A stretch of DNA of 64,000 nucleotides from Asterias rubens. Taxonomy: Eukaryota > Echinodermata > Asteroidea > Forcipulatida > Asteriidae. A program made the translations under genes and the position numbers. Under the pieces are notes generated by a model. The model saw only the letters and a list, made by a program, of their open reading frames with translations. It was not told the origin of the DNA and made no database searches. Below, in pieces: positions 11,793 to 22,489 of this stretch. Positions within the stretch are counted from its first letter, which is position 1. The number at the start of each line of letters is the position of its first letter. The stretch covers positions 12,356,160 to 12,420,159 of the forward strand of contig NC_047064.1 in NCBI RefSeq assembly GCF_902459465.1, written 5' to 3'.

Positions 11793-12592
11793 TTTTTTTT
11801 TGGTTTTTCTTATTCTTCTCGCTGTCGATTGTCCGCAAGAAAAAGCATAGATGCGAAGCTTGCATTAAGTTGAAACTTTGCACACAGGTAGACAATAACC
11901 AGTAGATGATGCAAAAGTTTTACGTCACGATGACGTCATCAGTTGACGAGATACACTAATTCAAAGTTTATTATTTCAAAAAATCATAACTTTTGATCTG
12001 CATGAGGGATTTTTACAATCAATACATCATCGGAAAGGGCATTAAAAACTCCGTAAACGCCTCACAGACATGACCCCATTTTGATCTTGTCTTCCGGCTC
12101 AAAATCGAGGTTGAAAATTTCAAAATTCATGTACACTGTAAAAAGACTACAAAATTCCCCCATTGATTGCGCGTAAAGATTTTACAATTACATGTACATG
12201 TACTTTGTCACCACGTGTAAGCATGCGGTGCATTGCGGTCACCACGTGTAAGTATGCGGTATTATTTCAAAAAATTATAACTTTTGATCTGCATGACGGA
12301 TTTTGACAATCAATACATCATCGGAAAGGGCATTAAAAACTCCGTAAACACCTCACAGACATGACCCCATTTTGATCTTGTCTTCTGGTTCAAAATCGAT
12401 GTTGAAAAATCTAAAATTCACGTATAAAGCACTACAAAATTCCCCCATTGATTGCGCGTAAAGATTTTACAATTACATGTACATGTACTTTGTCACCACG
12501 TGTAAGCATGCGGTGCATTGCGGTCACCACGTGTAAGTATGCGGTGCATTGATGAGCATAGTCACGCTCTGCACCACGTGTTGATCGTTTTA

Positions 12593-12686
12593 GTCTGCGT
12601 ACCATACTGCGTTGATAACACCTGTCACTAAAGTTAAGCAAAATCGAGCCCAGTCAGTATTTGGATGGGAGACCTCTTGGCGACCA
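12593..12686 (+). pseudogene. 5S rRNA-like segment, type B
   Basis: Type B copy with GAGACCTCTTGG at the 3' side; otherwise as the others. Confidence 0.72.
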
Positions 12687-12734
12687 AAATTTGTACGATT
12701 TATTTTTGTATTTAATTTTTTTTTCTCCTATAAA

Positions 12735-13640
12735 TAGCTTCGCTTTAGTCTGTTTTCAAGGCGTTTTCAACAAAGATTTTCCTCCTAGTTAGTCTCTTCT
12801 CCAGTCGTCATTATGCATAAGCTCCCATATCCTCAACCACACAAGCTATTTTGACAATCTATACATCATATGAAAGGGCTTTACGTACGTAGTCTGTTTT
12901 CAAGGTGTTTTCAACAAACATTTCCTTTTCGGTTAGTTAGTCTCTTCTCCAGTCGTCATTATGCATAAGTTCCTATGTCCTCAACCACACAAGCTATTTT
13001 GACAATCTATACATCATATGAAAGGGCTTTACGTACGTAGTCTGTTTTCAGATGTTTTCAACAAACATTTCCTATTCGGTTAGTTAGTCTCTTCTCCAGT
13101 CGTCATTATGCATAAGTTCCTATGTCCTCAACCACACAAGCTATTTTGACAATCTATACATCATATGAAAGGGCTTTACGTACGTGTCTGTTTTCAAGGC
13201 GTTTTCAACAAAGATTTTCCTCCTAGTTAGTCTCTTCTCCAGTCGTCATTATGCATAAGCTCCCATATCCTCAACCACACAAGCTATTTTGACAATCTTT
13301 ACATCATATGAAAGGGCTTTACGTACGTAGTCTGTTTTCAAGGTGTTTTCAACAAACATTTCCTTTTCGGTTAGTTAGTCTCTTCTCCAGTCGTCATTAT
13401 GCATAAGTTCCTATGTCCTCAACCACAAAAGCTATTTTGACAATCTATACATCATATGAAAGGGCTTTACGTACGTAGTCTGTTTTCAAGGCGTTTTCAA
13501 CAAACATTTCCCTTCTGGTTAGTTAGGCTCTTCTCCAGTCGCCATTATTCATCAGTTCACGTTTCCTCAACCACAAAATCTATTTTGACAATCTATACAT
13601 CATATGAAAGGGCCTCACGTATTCCACACAAATGGGTGTG
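12735..13640 (+). repeat. 148-bp subrepeat block, 6 copies
   Basis: Six copies with joints at about 12,875, 13,023, 13,170, 13,312, 13,461 and 13,606. Confidence 0.85.
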
Positions 13641-13878
13641 TTGGTGACCTTTTCTTGACTTTTTGACCTTTTTAAACTGGAAGAGCCTGTAAAATGCTTT
13701 GAAAAGGCAGTATTTAAAGGCTGTTAGGTTGAAATGTACACTTTGATGCTTTTTCTATAAATTATTATACATCGAGAAAACTGTTTGGTTTTGATTTCTT
13801 TGTAATTTGACAATATTAACAATACTTGTTTCATTTATTCAAACACTGACCCAAAAATTGCCGAACACCTAGTGTTTG

Positions 13879-13900
13879 TTTGTACAAACACTATATCTAG
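13879..13900 (+). mobile_element. Helitron-like 3' end
   Basis: TTGT-loop hairpin, ATAT and CTAG, followed by two T-runs broken by G before the next unit begins. Confidence 0.7.
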
Positions 13901-14708
13901 TTTTTTTTTGTTTTTTTTGTGGTTTTTCTTATTCTTCTCGCTGTCGATTGTCCGCAAGAAAAAGCATAGATGCGAAGCTTGCATTAAGTTGAAACTTTGC
14001 ACACACGTAGACAATAACCAGTAGATGATGCAAAAGTTGTTACGTCACGATGACGTCATCAGTTGACGAGATACACTCATTCAAAGTTTATTATTTCAAA
14101 AAATCTTAACTTTTGATCTGCATGAAGGATTTTTACAATCAATACATCATCGGAAAGGGCATTAAAAACTCCGTAAACACCTCACAGACATGACCCCATT
14201 TTGATCTTGTCTTACGGTTCAAAATCGAGGTTGAAAATTTCAAAATTCATGTACACTGTATAAAGATTACAAAATTCCCCCATTGATTGCGCGTAAAGAT
14301 TTTACAATTACATGTACATGTACTTTGTCACCACGTGTAAGCATGCGGTGCATTGCGGTCACCACGTGTAAGTATGCGGTATTATTTCAAAAATCATAAC
14401 TTTTGATCTGCATGACGGATTTTGACAATCAATACATCATCGGAAAGGGCATTAAAAACCCCGTAAACACCTCACAGACATGACCCCATTTTGATCTTGT
14501 CTTCTGGTTCAAAATCGATGTTGAAAAATCTAAAATTCACGTATAAAGCACTACAAAATTCCCCCATTGATTGCGCGTAAAGATTTTACAATTACATGTA
14601 CATGTACTTTGTCACCACGTGTAAGCATGCGGTGCATTGCGGTCACCACGTGTAAGTATGCGGTGCATTGATGAGTATAGTCACGCTCTGCACCACGTGT
14701 TTGTTTTA

Positions 14709-14802
14709 GTCTGCGTATCATACTGCGTCGATAACACCTGTCACTAAAGTTAAGCAAAATCGAGCCCAGTCAGTATTTGGATGGGAGACCACTTGGCGAC
14801 CA
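14709..14802 (+). pseudogene. 5S rRNA-like segment, type B
   Basis: Type B copy with GTATCATACTGCGTCG at the 5' side; a short deletion just upstream removes part of the TTGATCGTTT spacer. Confidence 0.72.
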
Positions 14803-14859
14803 AAATTTGTACGATTTATTTTTGTATTTAATTTTTTTTTCTCCTATAAATAGCTTCGC

Positions 14860-15470
14860 TTTAGTCTGTTTTCAAGGCGTTTTCAACAAAGATTTTCCTT
14901 CTAGTTAGGCTCTTCTCCAGTCGTCATTATGCATAAGCTCCCATATCCTCAACCACACAAGCTATGTTGACAATCTATACATCATATGAAAGGGCTTTAC
15001 GTACGTAGTCTGTTTTCAAGGTGTTTTCAACAAACATTTCCCTTTCGGTTAGTTAGTCTCTTCTCCAGTCGTCATTATGCATAAGTTCCTATGTCCTCAA
15101 CCACACAAGCTATTTTGACAATCTATACATCATATGAAAGGGCTTTACGTACGTAGTCTGTTTTCAGATGTTTTCAACAAACATTTCCTATTCGGTTAGT
15201 TAGTCTCTTCTCCAGTCGTCATTATGCATAAGTTCCTATGTCCTCAACCACAAAAGCTATTTTGACAATCTATACATCATATGAAAGGGCTTTACGTACG
15301 TAGTCTGTTTTCAAGGCGTTTTCAACAAACATTTCCCTTCTGGTTAGTTAGGCTCTTCTCCAGTCGCCATTATTCATCAGTTCACGTTTCCTCAACCACA
15401 AAAGCTATTTTGACAATCTATACATCATATGAAAGGGCCTCACGTATTCCACAAAAATGGGTGTGTTGGT
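14860..15470 (+). repeat. 148-bp subrepeat block, 4 copies
   Basis: Four copies with joints at about 14,994, 15,141, 15,287 and 15,432. Confidence 0.85.
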
Positions 15471-15707
15471 GACCTTTTCTTGACTTTTTGACCTTTTTAA
15501 ACTGGAAGAGCCTGTAAAATGCTTTGAAAAGGCAGTATTTAAAGGCTTTTAGGTTGAAATGTACACTTTTTGATGCTTTTTCTATAAATTATTACACATC
15601 GAGAAAACTGTTTGGTTTTGATTTCTTTGTAATTTGACGAGCTATTAACAATACTTGTTTCATTTATTCAAACACTGACCCAACAATAGCCGAACACCTA
15701 GTGTTTG

Positions 15708-15729
15708 TTTGTACAAACACTATATCTAG
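15708..15729 (+). mobile_element. Helitron-like 3' end
   Basis: TTGT-loop hairpin, ATAT and CTAG. It is followed by TTTTATTTTATTTTTTC and then a 148-bp block instead of a normal unit start, so the junction here is rearranged. Confidence 0.65.
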
Positions 15730-15759
15730 TTTTATTTTATTTTTTCTTCTCCTATAAAT

Positions 15760-16215
15760 AGCTTCCTTTTTAGTCTATTTTCAAGGCGTTTCCAACCAAC
15801 ATGTCTTTTCCGGTTAGTTAGTCTCTTCTTCAGTCGTCATTATGCATAAGGCTCCAACCACAAAAGCTATTTAGACAATCTATACATCATATGAAAGGGT
15901 ATTAAGTACGTAGTCTGTTTTCAAGGCGTTTTCAACAAACATTTCCCTTCCGGTTAGTTAGTCTCTTCTCCAGTCGTCATTATGCATGTTCCTATGCCCT
16001 CAACCACACAAGCTATTTTGACAATCTCCATCATATGAAAGGGCTTTACGTACGTAGTCTTTTTTCAAGGCGTTTTCAACAAACATTTCCCTTCCGGTTA
16101 GTTAGTCTCTTCTCCAGTCGCCATTATTCATGAGTTCACATTTCCTCGACCACAAAAGCTATTTTGACAATCTATACATCATATGAAAGGGCCTCACGTA
16201 CTTCACAAAAATGGG
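15760..16215 (+). repeat. 148-bp subrepeat block, 3 copies
   Basis: Three copies directly behind the CTAG end at 15,729, without an intervening TGACGTCA block or 5S-like segment. Confidence 0.8.
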
Positions 16216-16371
16216 TATGTTGGTGACCTTCTCTTGACCTTTTGACCTTTTTAAACCGGAAGTGCCTGTAAAATGCTTTGAAAGGGCATTATTTAAAGGC
16301 TTTTAGGTTGAAATGTACACTTTTTGATGCTTTACCATAAAATTATTACACATCGAGAAAACTGTTTGGTT

Positions 16372-16530
16372 TTTAGGTGTTCGGCCAACAGCCAAACAAC
16401 TATTGTTATTGTTTTTTTTTTAGGTGTTCGGCTTTTAGCCGAAAACCTATTGTTATTGTTAAGTTTTTTTTTTTTTTTTTTTTTTTTTTTAGGTGTTCGG
16501 CTTCTAGCCGAAAACCTATTGTTATTGTTA

Positions 16531-16562
<32 letters not shown>
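16372..16562 (+). repeat. Hairpin plus poly-T microarray, variant stems
   Basis: Three units separated by T-runs of up to 30. The hairpin centres are TTCGGCCAACAGCCAAA, TTCGGCTTTTAGCCGAA and TTCGGCTTCTAGCCGAA. The outer TAGGT/ACCTA arms pair in the last two. Stem sequence differs from the 4.1 and 6.8 kb clusters while pairing is kept. Open frames of 93-114 codons across it are F- or K-rich translations of the T-runs and are not genes. Confidence 0.65.
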
Positions 16563-18436
16563 CTCCGTCTTCTTCTTCTGCCTGAACGTTCTCCGCCAAT
16601 TTTGAGAAAAACTGAAACTTGTATGAACTTGAAACTTCTCATGAACATCAACCTCGGTGAGTAGACGGCACCGCAACTTTTTTGGAATGGTGACGTCATT
16701 GATGACGTCATTACGTTAAGTAAACGTGAAATAAACCTTAAATAATTAGAAAAATCATATCTTCAAAACCAAAAGAGCTACGTTCAAGATTCTTTTTTTA
16801 CATAAAACCTCTTATAAAGATCTACAAATGCGGTGCACAACGTGACCCCATTTGACCTTTACTTCCGGTCGAAACCGGAAGTTAAAGTAACAAATCATGT
16901 TATTTTGGGCTCTAGAGCCTAAGTGAATAAAAATATGAAAAAATGTCCAATGCATAAAATTGTTTTAAACTCAAGAGCATTCTAAAAATATAATGTGTGA
17001 CGTCATAGCTACGTCACAACGAAAATGGTACACGAGGTCGAAAAAAAAATTATTTTGCTATCTCAAAAAATACAGCATGTACGGACTTGAAACTTACCAC
17101 GTACTTAGACCAAAGCGTGTATATGACAAAGAACAAAATTTGGAATGATGACGTCATCGATGACGTCATTATATTAAATTGAAGTTTTTTATTAAAATAC
17201 TCATATCTCCAGAATCAGATATGCTACATACGTGATCTTTACACCATATGAAAGGTCATGAAGTATTAAACAAATCTTACACAGGGTGTGACCCCATTTG
17301 ACCTTTACTTCCGGTCGAAACCGGAAGTAGTAGTTTGTTTTATAAAAAATCGTATCTGAATAATATTATTTTGTGTATTAATATAATAACTTAATTTTAA
17401 GGCCCTTCGACGATTCTACAAATGTTTACAATGTGTGACCTCATTTGACCTTCATTTCCGGTCGAACCCGGAAGTATAAGTTTGTACATACAAAATTGTG
17501 TATCTTATTAATGAAACGTGGTACATTAATAATCATTACATCAATTTTGAGCTCTCTGGCAATTCTATATGTTTTGCACAAAGTGTGACCCCATTTGACC
17601 TTTAAATCCTGTCAAACCGGAAGCTGAAGTTTAATATGACAAACCTTCATTTCTCCGTCTTCTTCTGCCTGAACGTTCTCCGCCAATTTTGAGAAAAACT
17701 GAAACTTGTATGAACTTGAAACTTCTCATGAACATCAACCTCGGTGAGTAGACGGCACCGCAACTTTTTTGGAATGGTGACGTCATTACGTTTCATCTAA
17801 CCAACGCTTTTTTACGACCAAAACTTCATCCAAAAGGTCACCCACAACTGCGAACCCAATTTGACCTTGCGGTCTTCAGGTTTAACAAAATTTCAAACAT
17901 TCCTATCTCAACAACTGCTCGTCATATTTTCACAATGTTTGCATCAGTTTGCAAATTGTTGACAATTTCCAGTCGTTTAAGCGCACCTGCGTATTATCCC
18001 CATTGGTACAGCACTAAAACCGTATGTACAACGTACAACGTGTTACACCTATACAAACCCCAAGTGTGCTGCAACTTCCTGTATAGTTTCTGCTCAAAGC
18101 GTTTTGTCACTTAATCCTTCCCTTCGGTTAAATCTAGTCTCTTCTACAGTCGTCAATATTCATAAATTCATATTTCCTTAACTACACAAGCCATCTCGAC
18201 AATATACACCATATGAAAGGGCTCCACATACTTCACAAAAAAAAATATGTTGATGACCTTGTATTGACCTTTTCACCTGTCTAAACTGGAAGTTCTAAAA
18301 AACGCTTAGAAAAAAGGTTATTTAATAGCTATTCACTTTGTTTTCACAATAACACACAGCATAGCTCACTATCTCCCCAGTCAACTAAACTTAAAAAGTG
18401 ATGGCTCGTTAATTCAGGCCAGAAATCCGAACACCT
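16563..18436 (+). repeat. Helitron-type non-coding body with paired TGACGTCA and CCGGAAG motifs
   Basis: No gene is visible. The stretch opens with TCTCCGTCTTCTTCTTCTGC, a TC-start consistent with a Helitron 5' end, and the same phrase recurs at about 17,653, so two starts are present. It repeats at intervals a TGACGTCAT..ATGACGTCA double palindrome (about 16,690, 17,150, 17,778) and TGACCCCATTTGACCTTTAC followed by CTTCCGGTC..ACCGGAAG (about 16,845, 17,290, 17,440, 17,588). It ends at the CTAG terminus at 18,469. Confidence 0.6.
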
Positions 18437-18469
18437 CGAATTTGTTATCAAACAAATTCTTATGTCTAG
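18437..18469 (+). mobile_element. Helitron-like 3' end, second hairpin variant
   Basis: The stem is GAATTTGTT/AACAAATTC with an ATCA loop, followed by TTATGTCTAG. Both arms differ from the 1-16 kb hairpins yet still pair, and CTAG is kept. A T-run and a unit start (CCTCGCGTTCTTC) follow, so this is again a head-to-tail junction. Confidence 0.7.
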
Positions 18470-18480
18470 TTGTTCTGGTT

Positions 18481-19505
18481 TTTTTTTTTCCTCGCGTTCT
18501 TCTTTCCCTGCGAACCTTCTCCAGCAATTTTAAACAAAAGTAAAGCTTGTACAAACTTAAAACTTACTATGTACATAGGCAATAGTGAGTAGACGAAACC
18601 GCCACTTTTTGGGAATGATGACGTCATTGATGACGTCATGGCAAGGTTTTTAAAGTTGAAAAACTACATTTGCTTTTCGCTGTATCTCAACGAATATGAA
18701 TGCTATGATGTTCATACTTGGGCATCAGATAGATAAAGACTTGGACAACATTTGAAAAGTTAACGCAAAAATCGTATGACCTTAACTTCCGGTCGGTACC
18801 CTGGGTCAAAGTTCGCCTTCGCATTTTTTCATCAAAAAACAACTTTTGAGCTTTAAAACAAAAGTAAAGCTTGTACAAACTTAAAACTTACTACGTTCAT
18901 AGGTTATAGTGATAAGATGAAACCGCCACTTTTTTGGAATGATGACGTCAATGATGACGTCATGACAGGTTTTTTAATGTTCAAAAATGATCATTTGCTT
19001 GTTGCTGTATCTCAACAATTATAACAGCTATGATGTTCATACTTAGGCATCAGATAGTTTAAGACTTACACAACATTTGAAAAGTTAACGCCAAAATCGT
19101 ACGACCTTAACTTCCGGGTCGTTACCCTGGGTCAAAGTTCGCCTTCGTGTTTTTTTATTCGTGTTTTTTCATCAAAAAACAACTTTTGAGCTTTTAAACA
19201 AAAGTTAAGCTTGTATAAACTTAAAACTTACTATGTACATAGGCACCAGTGAGTAGATGAAACCGCCACTTTTTGGGAATGATTTCGTCATTGATGACGT
19301 CATGGCAAGGTTTTTAAAGTTGAAAAACGACATTTGCTTTTCGCTGTATCTCAACGAATATTAATGCTATGATGTTCATACTTGGGCATCACATAGATAA
19401 AGACTTGGACAACATTTGAAAAGTTAACGCCAAAATCGTATGACCTCATCTTCCGGTCGTACCGGAAGGTCAAACTCTGCCTTTGTGTTTGTTGTGTTTT
19501 TTTGT
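18481..19505 (+). repeat. Three tandem units of about 330-350 bp
   Basis: Each unit runs: AAACTTACTATGTACATAGG, GTAGATGAAACCGCCACTTT, a TGACGTCA double palindrome, GCTGTATCTCAACGAATAT, ACATTTGAAAAGTTAACGC and a CTTCCGGTCG motif. Further copies lie at 20,880-21,245 and, inverted, at 24,530-24,880. No protein-coding sequence is recognised. Confidence 0.7.
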
Positions 19506-20880
19506 AAAAAAAGACAATTTGTTGTCATAACTCAAGATTGATATGGAATTTAACATTGAAACTCATCAGACAATTGAACCTTAATAATAAGACCACACAA
19601 ACTTAATGATGTCATGATGACGTCATCAGGTTTTGAATTACAACAAATCAAAGTTAAATATTTTAAAGAAATCATAGCTCCTGAACCACATGGTGGATTT
19701 TGACAATCTACATATCATCGGACAGGTCGATCAAACTTCAAAAAACGCTACACACAAAATGACCCCATTTGACCTTGACTTCCGGTTCAAACCAAAAGTT
19801 GAACAATTTTACAATTTTTGATCTCTAAAACTACGTAACATTTCAACATAAATTTTGCAACCCGTTATAGATGAGTGATCCTGCTCAAACTTTCCCACAG
19901 AGATGATACCAATTTGACCTGAAACTCTGGTCGAAATCGGACGATAAAGCCCACGGATGTGTTGACCCGCGTGATAACTGCGTACACTGCAAAAGCGCTT
20001 TGGCTGGCCGTTCCGCTCCATTGATCACACCTTTATCAGTCCACGAGGCCTGTGTGTTCTGCTCGGAATAGTGCATCGTTTGACTGTACGCGTGATTTCC
20101 ATTCATGTTTTGACAAGTCTCAGGTCATTGTACTTACAACGTAGCGCTAGTTTAATGGTGTACCAACATTTTACAATTGAAGTCCTCTCAGATTCGGCGT
20201 CAAATTGTTTCCCTGTTCGCCCTTCTCATGGCTTAATTATCAAAACGGAATTAAAGACGAAGCTTCGCTGAGATGGCCACCTACTTCAGTGATTCGTATG
20301 ACTTTTAATTATGTGAGAAAATGCAACCAGAAAAAGACGAACATTGGTTATGTTTTGATCAAACACCGGGAAGCGGATTCGTGACATCGACTCGTGAAGG
20401 GTGTTTCTATCCGGCACTCACGGCAGTGTTTAGCGCGCTACACGGTAAAGCTTTGTGTACAAATCATTGCTTTTCAAAATAAGTGTTTATTTAATGCCTA
20501 ACAAAATCTAACGTGCATCCCAGTTATCGTAGTTGTATCTGTACCCGTGTCGTACACTTGCGAAACCTCTGTAATACTTATAAATAAGTCTTTTACAGTT
20601 ATTTACTTCACAAGTCTAAAATTAGTAAACTGTTGTTTCGTATAACGTTTCCCCAAATCCAGTTAACCTTTTAAGAAGTTTACTCTTGAGTTAAACATCA
20701 CAAGGATAACAAAACCTTCAAACTTTGCACATAGTTAGCTCTTTACTAATAAAATACATCGCTTTAATAAGTATTAACCTTAGCATTTGTTTTCTGTGCA
20801 AAGAAAGGTATAAATGTAATAGATTTACACTTTTACTTTCTGTGAAAATTAAAAAGCTATCAACAATCTGTTCATAGATT
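19506..20880. other. Helitron tail and unique AT-rich sequence, no gene seen
   Basis: The left part (to about 19,860) is more TGACGTCA/CTTCCGG Helitron-type body. From about 19,860 to 20,880 the sequence is less repetitive and moderately GC-rich around 19,900-20,450, without a coding frame I can support; the frames of 60-75 codons there overlap one another on both strands and have no recognisable motif. Confidence 0.4.
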
Positions 20881-21960
20881 TAATTTTCCTCGTGTTCTTC
20901 TTTACCTCTGAACCTTCCCAAGCAATTTTAAACAAAAGTAAAGCTTGTACAAACTTAAAACTTACTGTGTACATCGGCAACAGTGAGTAGATGAAACCGC
21001 CACTTTTTTGGAATGATGCAGCATTAATGACGTCATGACAAGGTTTTTAATGTTGAAAAATTACCATTTGCTTGTTGCTGTATCTCAACGAATATAAAAG
21101 CTATGATGTTCATACTTAGGCATCCAATAGATAAAGACTTGGACAACATTTGAAAAGTTAACGCAAAAATCGTACGACGTTAACTTCCGGGTCGTTACCC
21201 TGGATCAAAGTTCGCCTTCGTGTTTTTTTATAATAAAAAAAACTTTCGAGCTTATCTACGGAATAACTCAAGATTGAGATTGATTTGAACGTTGAAACTC
21301 AACAGATAGATGAACCTTGGTATCAAGACACCACAGACCTAACTATGTCATAATGACGTCATCGGGCATTAAACTACAATAAATCAAAGTTTAAAATTTG
21401 TAAAAATCATATGGCGCGCAATTTGGGGGGGAATATCCAACGGCGCTCTCTTTGGTCCAACGAAAGAGGGCGCTGTTGGGTATAAAGATTTTAGAAACAT
21501 TGAGCGCTATGTGCAGAGCGGAAAATCGCAATAGTTGAGTGATAACGTCTCGCACCAAAACCACAACCTTTTTTGAATTGATGACGTCATTACATTAAAT
21601 AGCTAGACAATTTATATCTTGAGAATCACAAATGCTACCAATAAGCTATTTTTATGGTCTTTTCCACGACAAAAGTATTTTGTTAGTGTTTGACCTTGCT
21701 TTCGTTTAGAACCGGCTTTTTATCGTGACATAAGATTTTCAGTTGAAAAACTAAACCTAAAAGTCCGGAGTGGCTTTGCATTAACGATCGCATTATGGCC
21801 ACTTTTCTAAAACATTTTAAAGGGATTCTCAAATCTGTAATGCACATTTAACTATAAAATAACGACACATTGTATAAAAAACATCTTTATGGTTCAATGT
21901 TTTTGAACCACGTCATCACGTAACGTCCAACCGAACACCGTGTTTTTGTAATTACATCTT
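20880..21960 (+). repeat. Decayed Helitron units and a palindromic MITE
   Basis: 20,880-21,245 is another 330-bp unit. A foldback of about 43 bp (CCAACGGCGCTCTC..GAGGGCGCTGTTGG) lies at 21,437-21,479, and its inverted copy is at about 24,034-24,077. At 21,850-21,950 is a Helitron sub-terminal region ending CCGAACACCGTGTTTTTGTAA, with its hairpin missing. Confidence 0.5.
21437..21479. repeat. Short foldback (GGCGCT..AGGGCGC)
   Basis: Arms CCAACGGCGCTCTCTTTGG and CGAAAGAGGGCGCTGTTGG pair with a few mismatches. The same sequence occurs inverted at about 24,034-24,077, flanked by different bases, so it is a dispersed MITE-like foldback. Confidence 0.55.
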
Positions 21961-22117
21961 CATCTTCTTTTCTCCGTCCCTTGTCTGCTAACAAAAGCAC
22001 ATTTCCCAAACTCGTATTAACTTGAAACTTTGCATTAAGTGCGATATTCATTAGGAGAGGAAAAATGTGTAGTTACGTCATGATGACGTCATCAAATCTT
22101 GAGTTATGACAATTCAA

Positions 22118-22210
22118 AGTTCATTAGATGTTAAATTTTGCATCGGGATAAAGAATATTAATTTTTTGGTTTTACCCATATACACCGATGTGTGTAGCAC
22201 TGTATACTCG
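22118..22210 (+). repeat. Direct repeat flanking a tRNA-like SINE, left copy
   Basis: About 93 bp beginning AGATGTTAAATTTTGCATCG and ending near ATACTCGGTACTTT. It recurs at 22,388-22,480 on the other side of the tRNA-like segment. It is too long to be a simple target-site duplication, so it probably results from a tandem duplication or from SINE units in tandem. Confidence 0.7.
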
Positions 22211-22249
22211 GTACTTTCCCCGAGTCCTGTGGGAAAAAAAATCACAGTC

Positions 22250-22330
22250 ATTTTACTCGGGTGGGATTCGAACCCACGACCCTTGCATCTCTAGAGCAAT
22301 GTCATACCAACTAGACCACCGAGATTGCCC
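22250..22330 (-). mobile_element. tRNA-derived SINE head
   Basis: On the minus strand the segment reads like a tRNA: a box A region (TAGTTGGTATGACATTG), an anticodon-type hairpin and a perfect box B (GGTTCGAATCCC) inside a GTGGG/CCCAC T-arm. The acceptor-type CTCGG/CCGAG pairs with a bulge. It lacks a CCA end and continues into AAAATGACTGTGATTTTTTT, typical of a SINE. It could also be a decayed tRNA gene. Confidence 0.65.
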
Positions 22331-22387
22331 GGTAGCTAGAGGCAGTTCGAATCCTATGTTTAGCAGCGGGTACTGCAAACGATTTAA

Positions 22388-22480
22388 TAGATGTTAAATT
22401 TTGCATCGGGATAAAGAATATTAATTTTTTGGTTTTACCCATATACACCGATGTGTGTAGCACTGTATACTCAGTACTTT
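22388..22480 (+). repeat. Direct repeat flanking a tRNA-like SINE, right copy
   Basis: Near-perfect copy of 22,118-22,210 (CTCAG instead of CTCGG near the end). Confidence 0.7.
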
Positions 22481-22489
22481 ATCAGTACT

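Larger units (their letters stand above)
1..16360 (+). repeat. Head-to-tail array of Helitron-like units
   Basis: The whole stretch is built from one kind of unit repeated with periods of about 2.67, 2.67, 1.96, 2.55 and 2.12 kb (measured between equivalent 5S-like segments). Each unit ends in a hairpin plus CTAG, and the next unit starts at once after a T-run with a TTCTTCTCGCTG-type sequence. Inside a unit come, in order, a TGACGTCA palindrome block, one or two segments with ACATGTACATGT and CACCACGTG motifs, a 5S rRNA-like segment, a block of 148-bp subrepeats and an AT-rich tail. Hairpin plus CTAG is the known 3' signature of Helitrons. No Rep/helicase gene is present, so the units would be non-autonomous. 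The short open frames here are repeat by-products, not genes. Confidence 0.75.

Noticed and set aside
16332..16711. Lysine- or phenylalanine-rich frames of 93-114 codons on both strands
   Set aside because: They are translations of the long T-runs in the hairpin/poly-T cluster.
22250..22330. A functional tRNA gene
   Set aside because: The acceptor stem has a bulge, the predicted anticodon does not fit the variable arm size expected for that tRNA, and SINE-type sequence follows.
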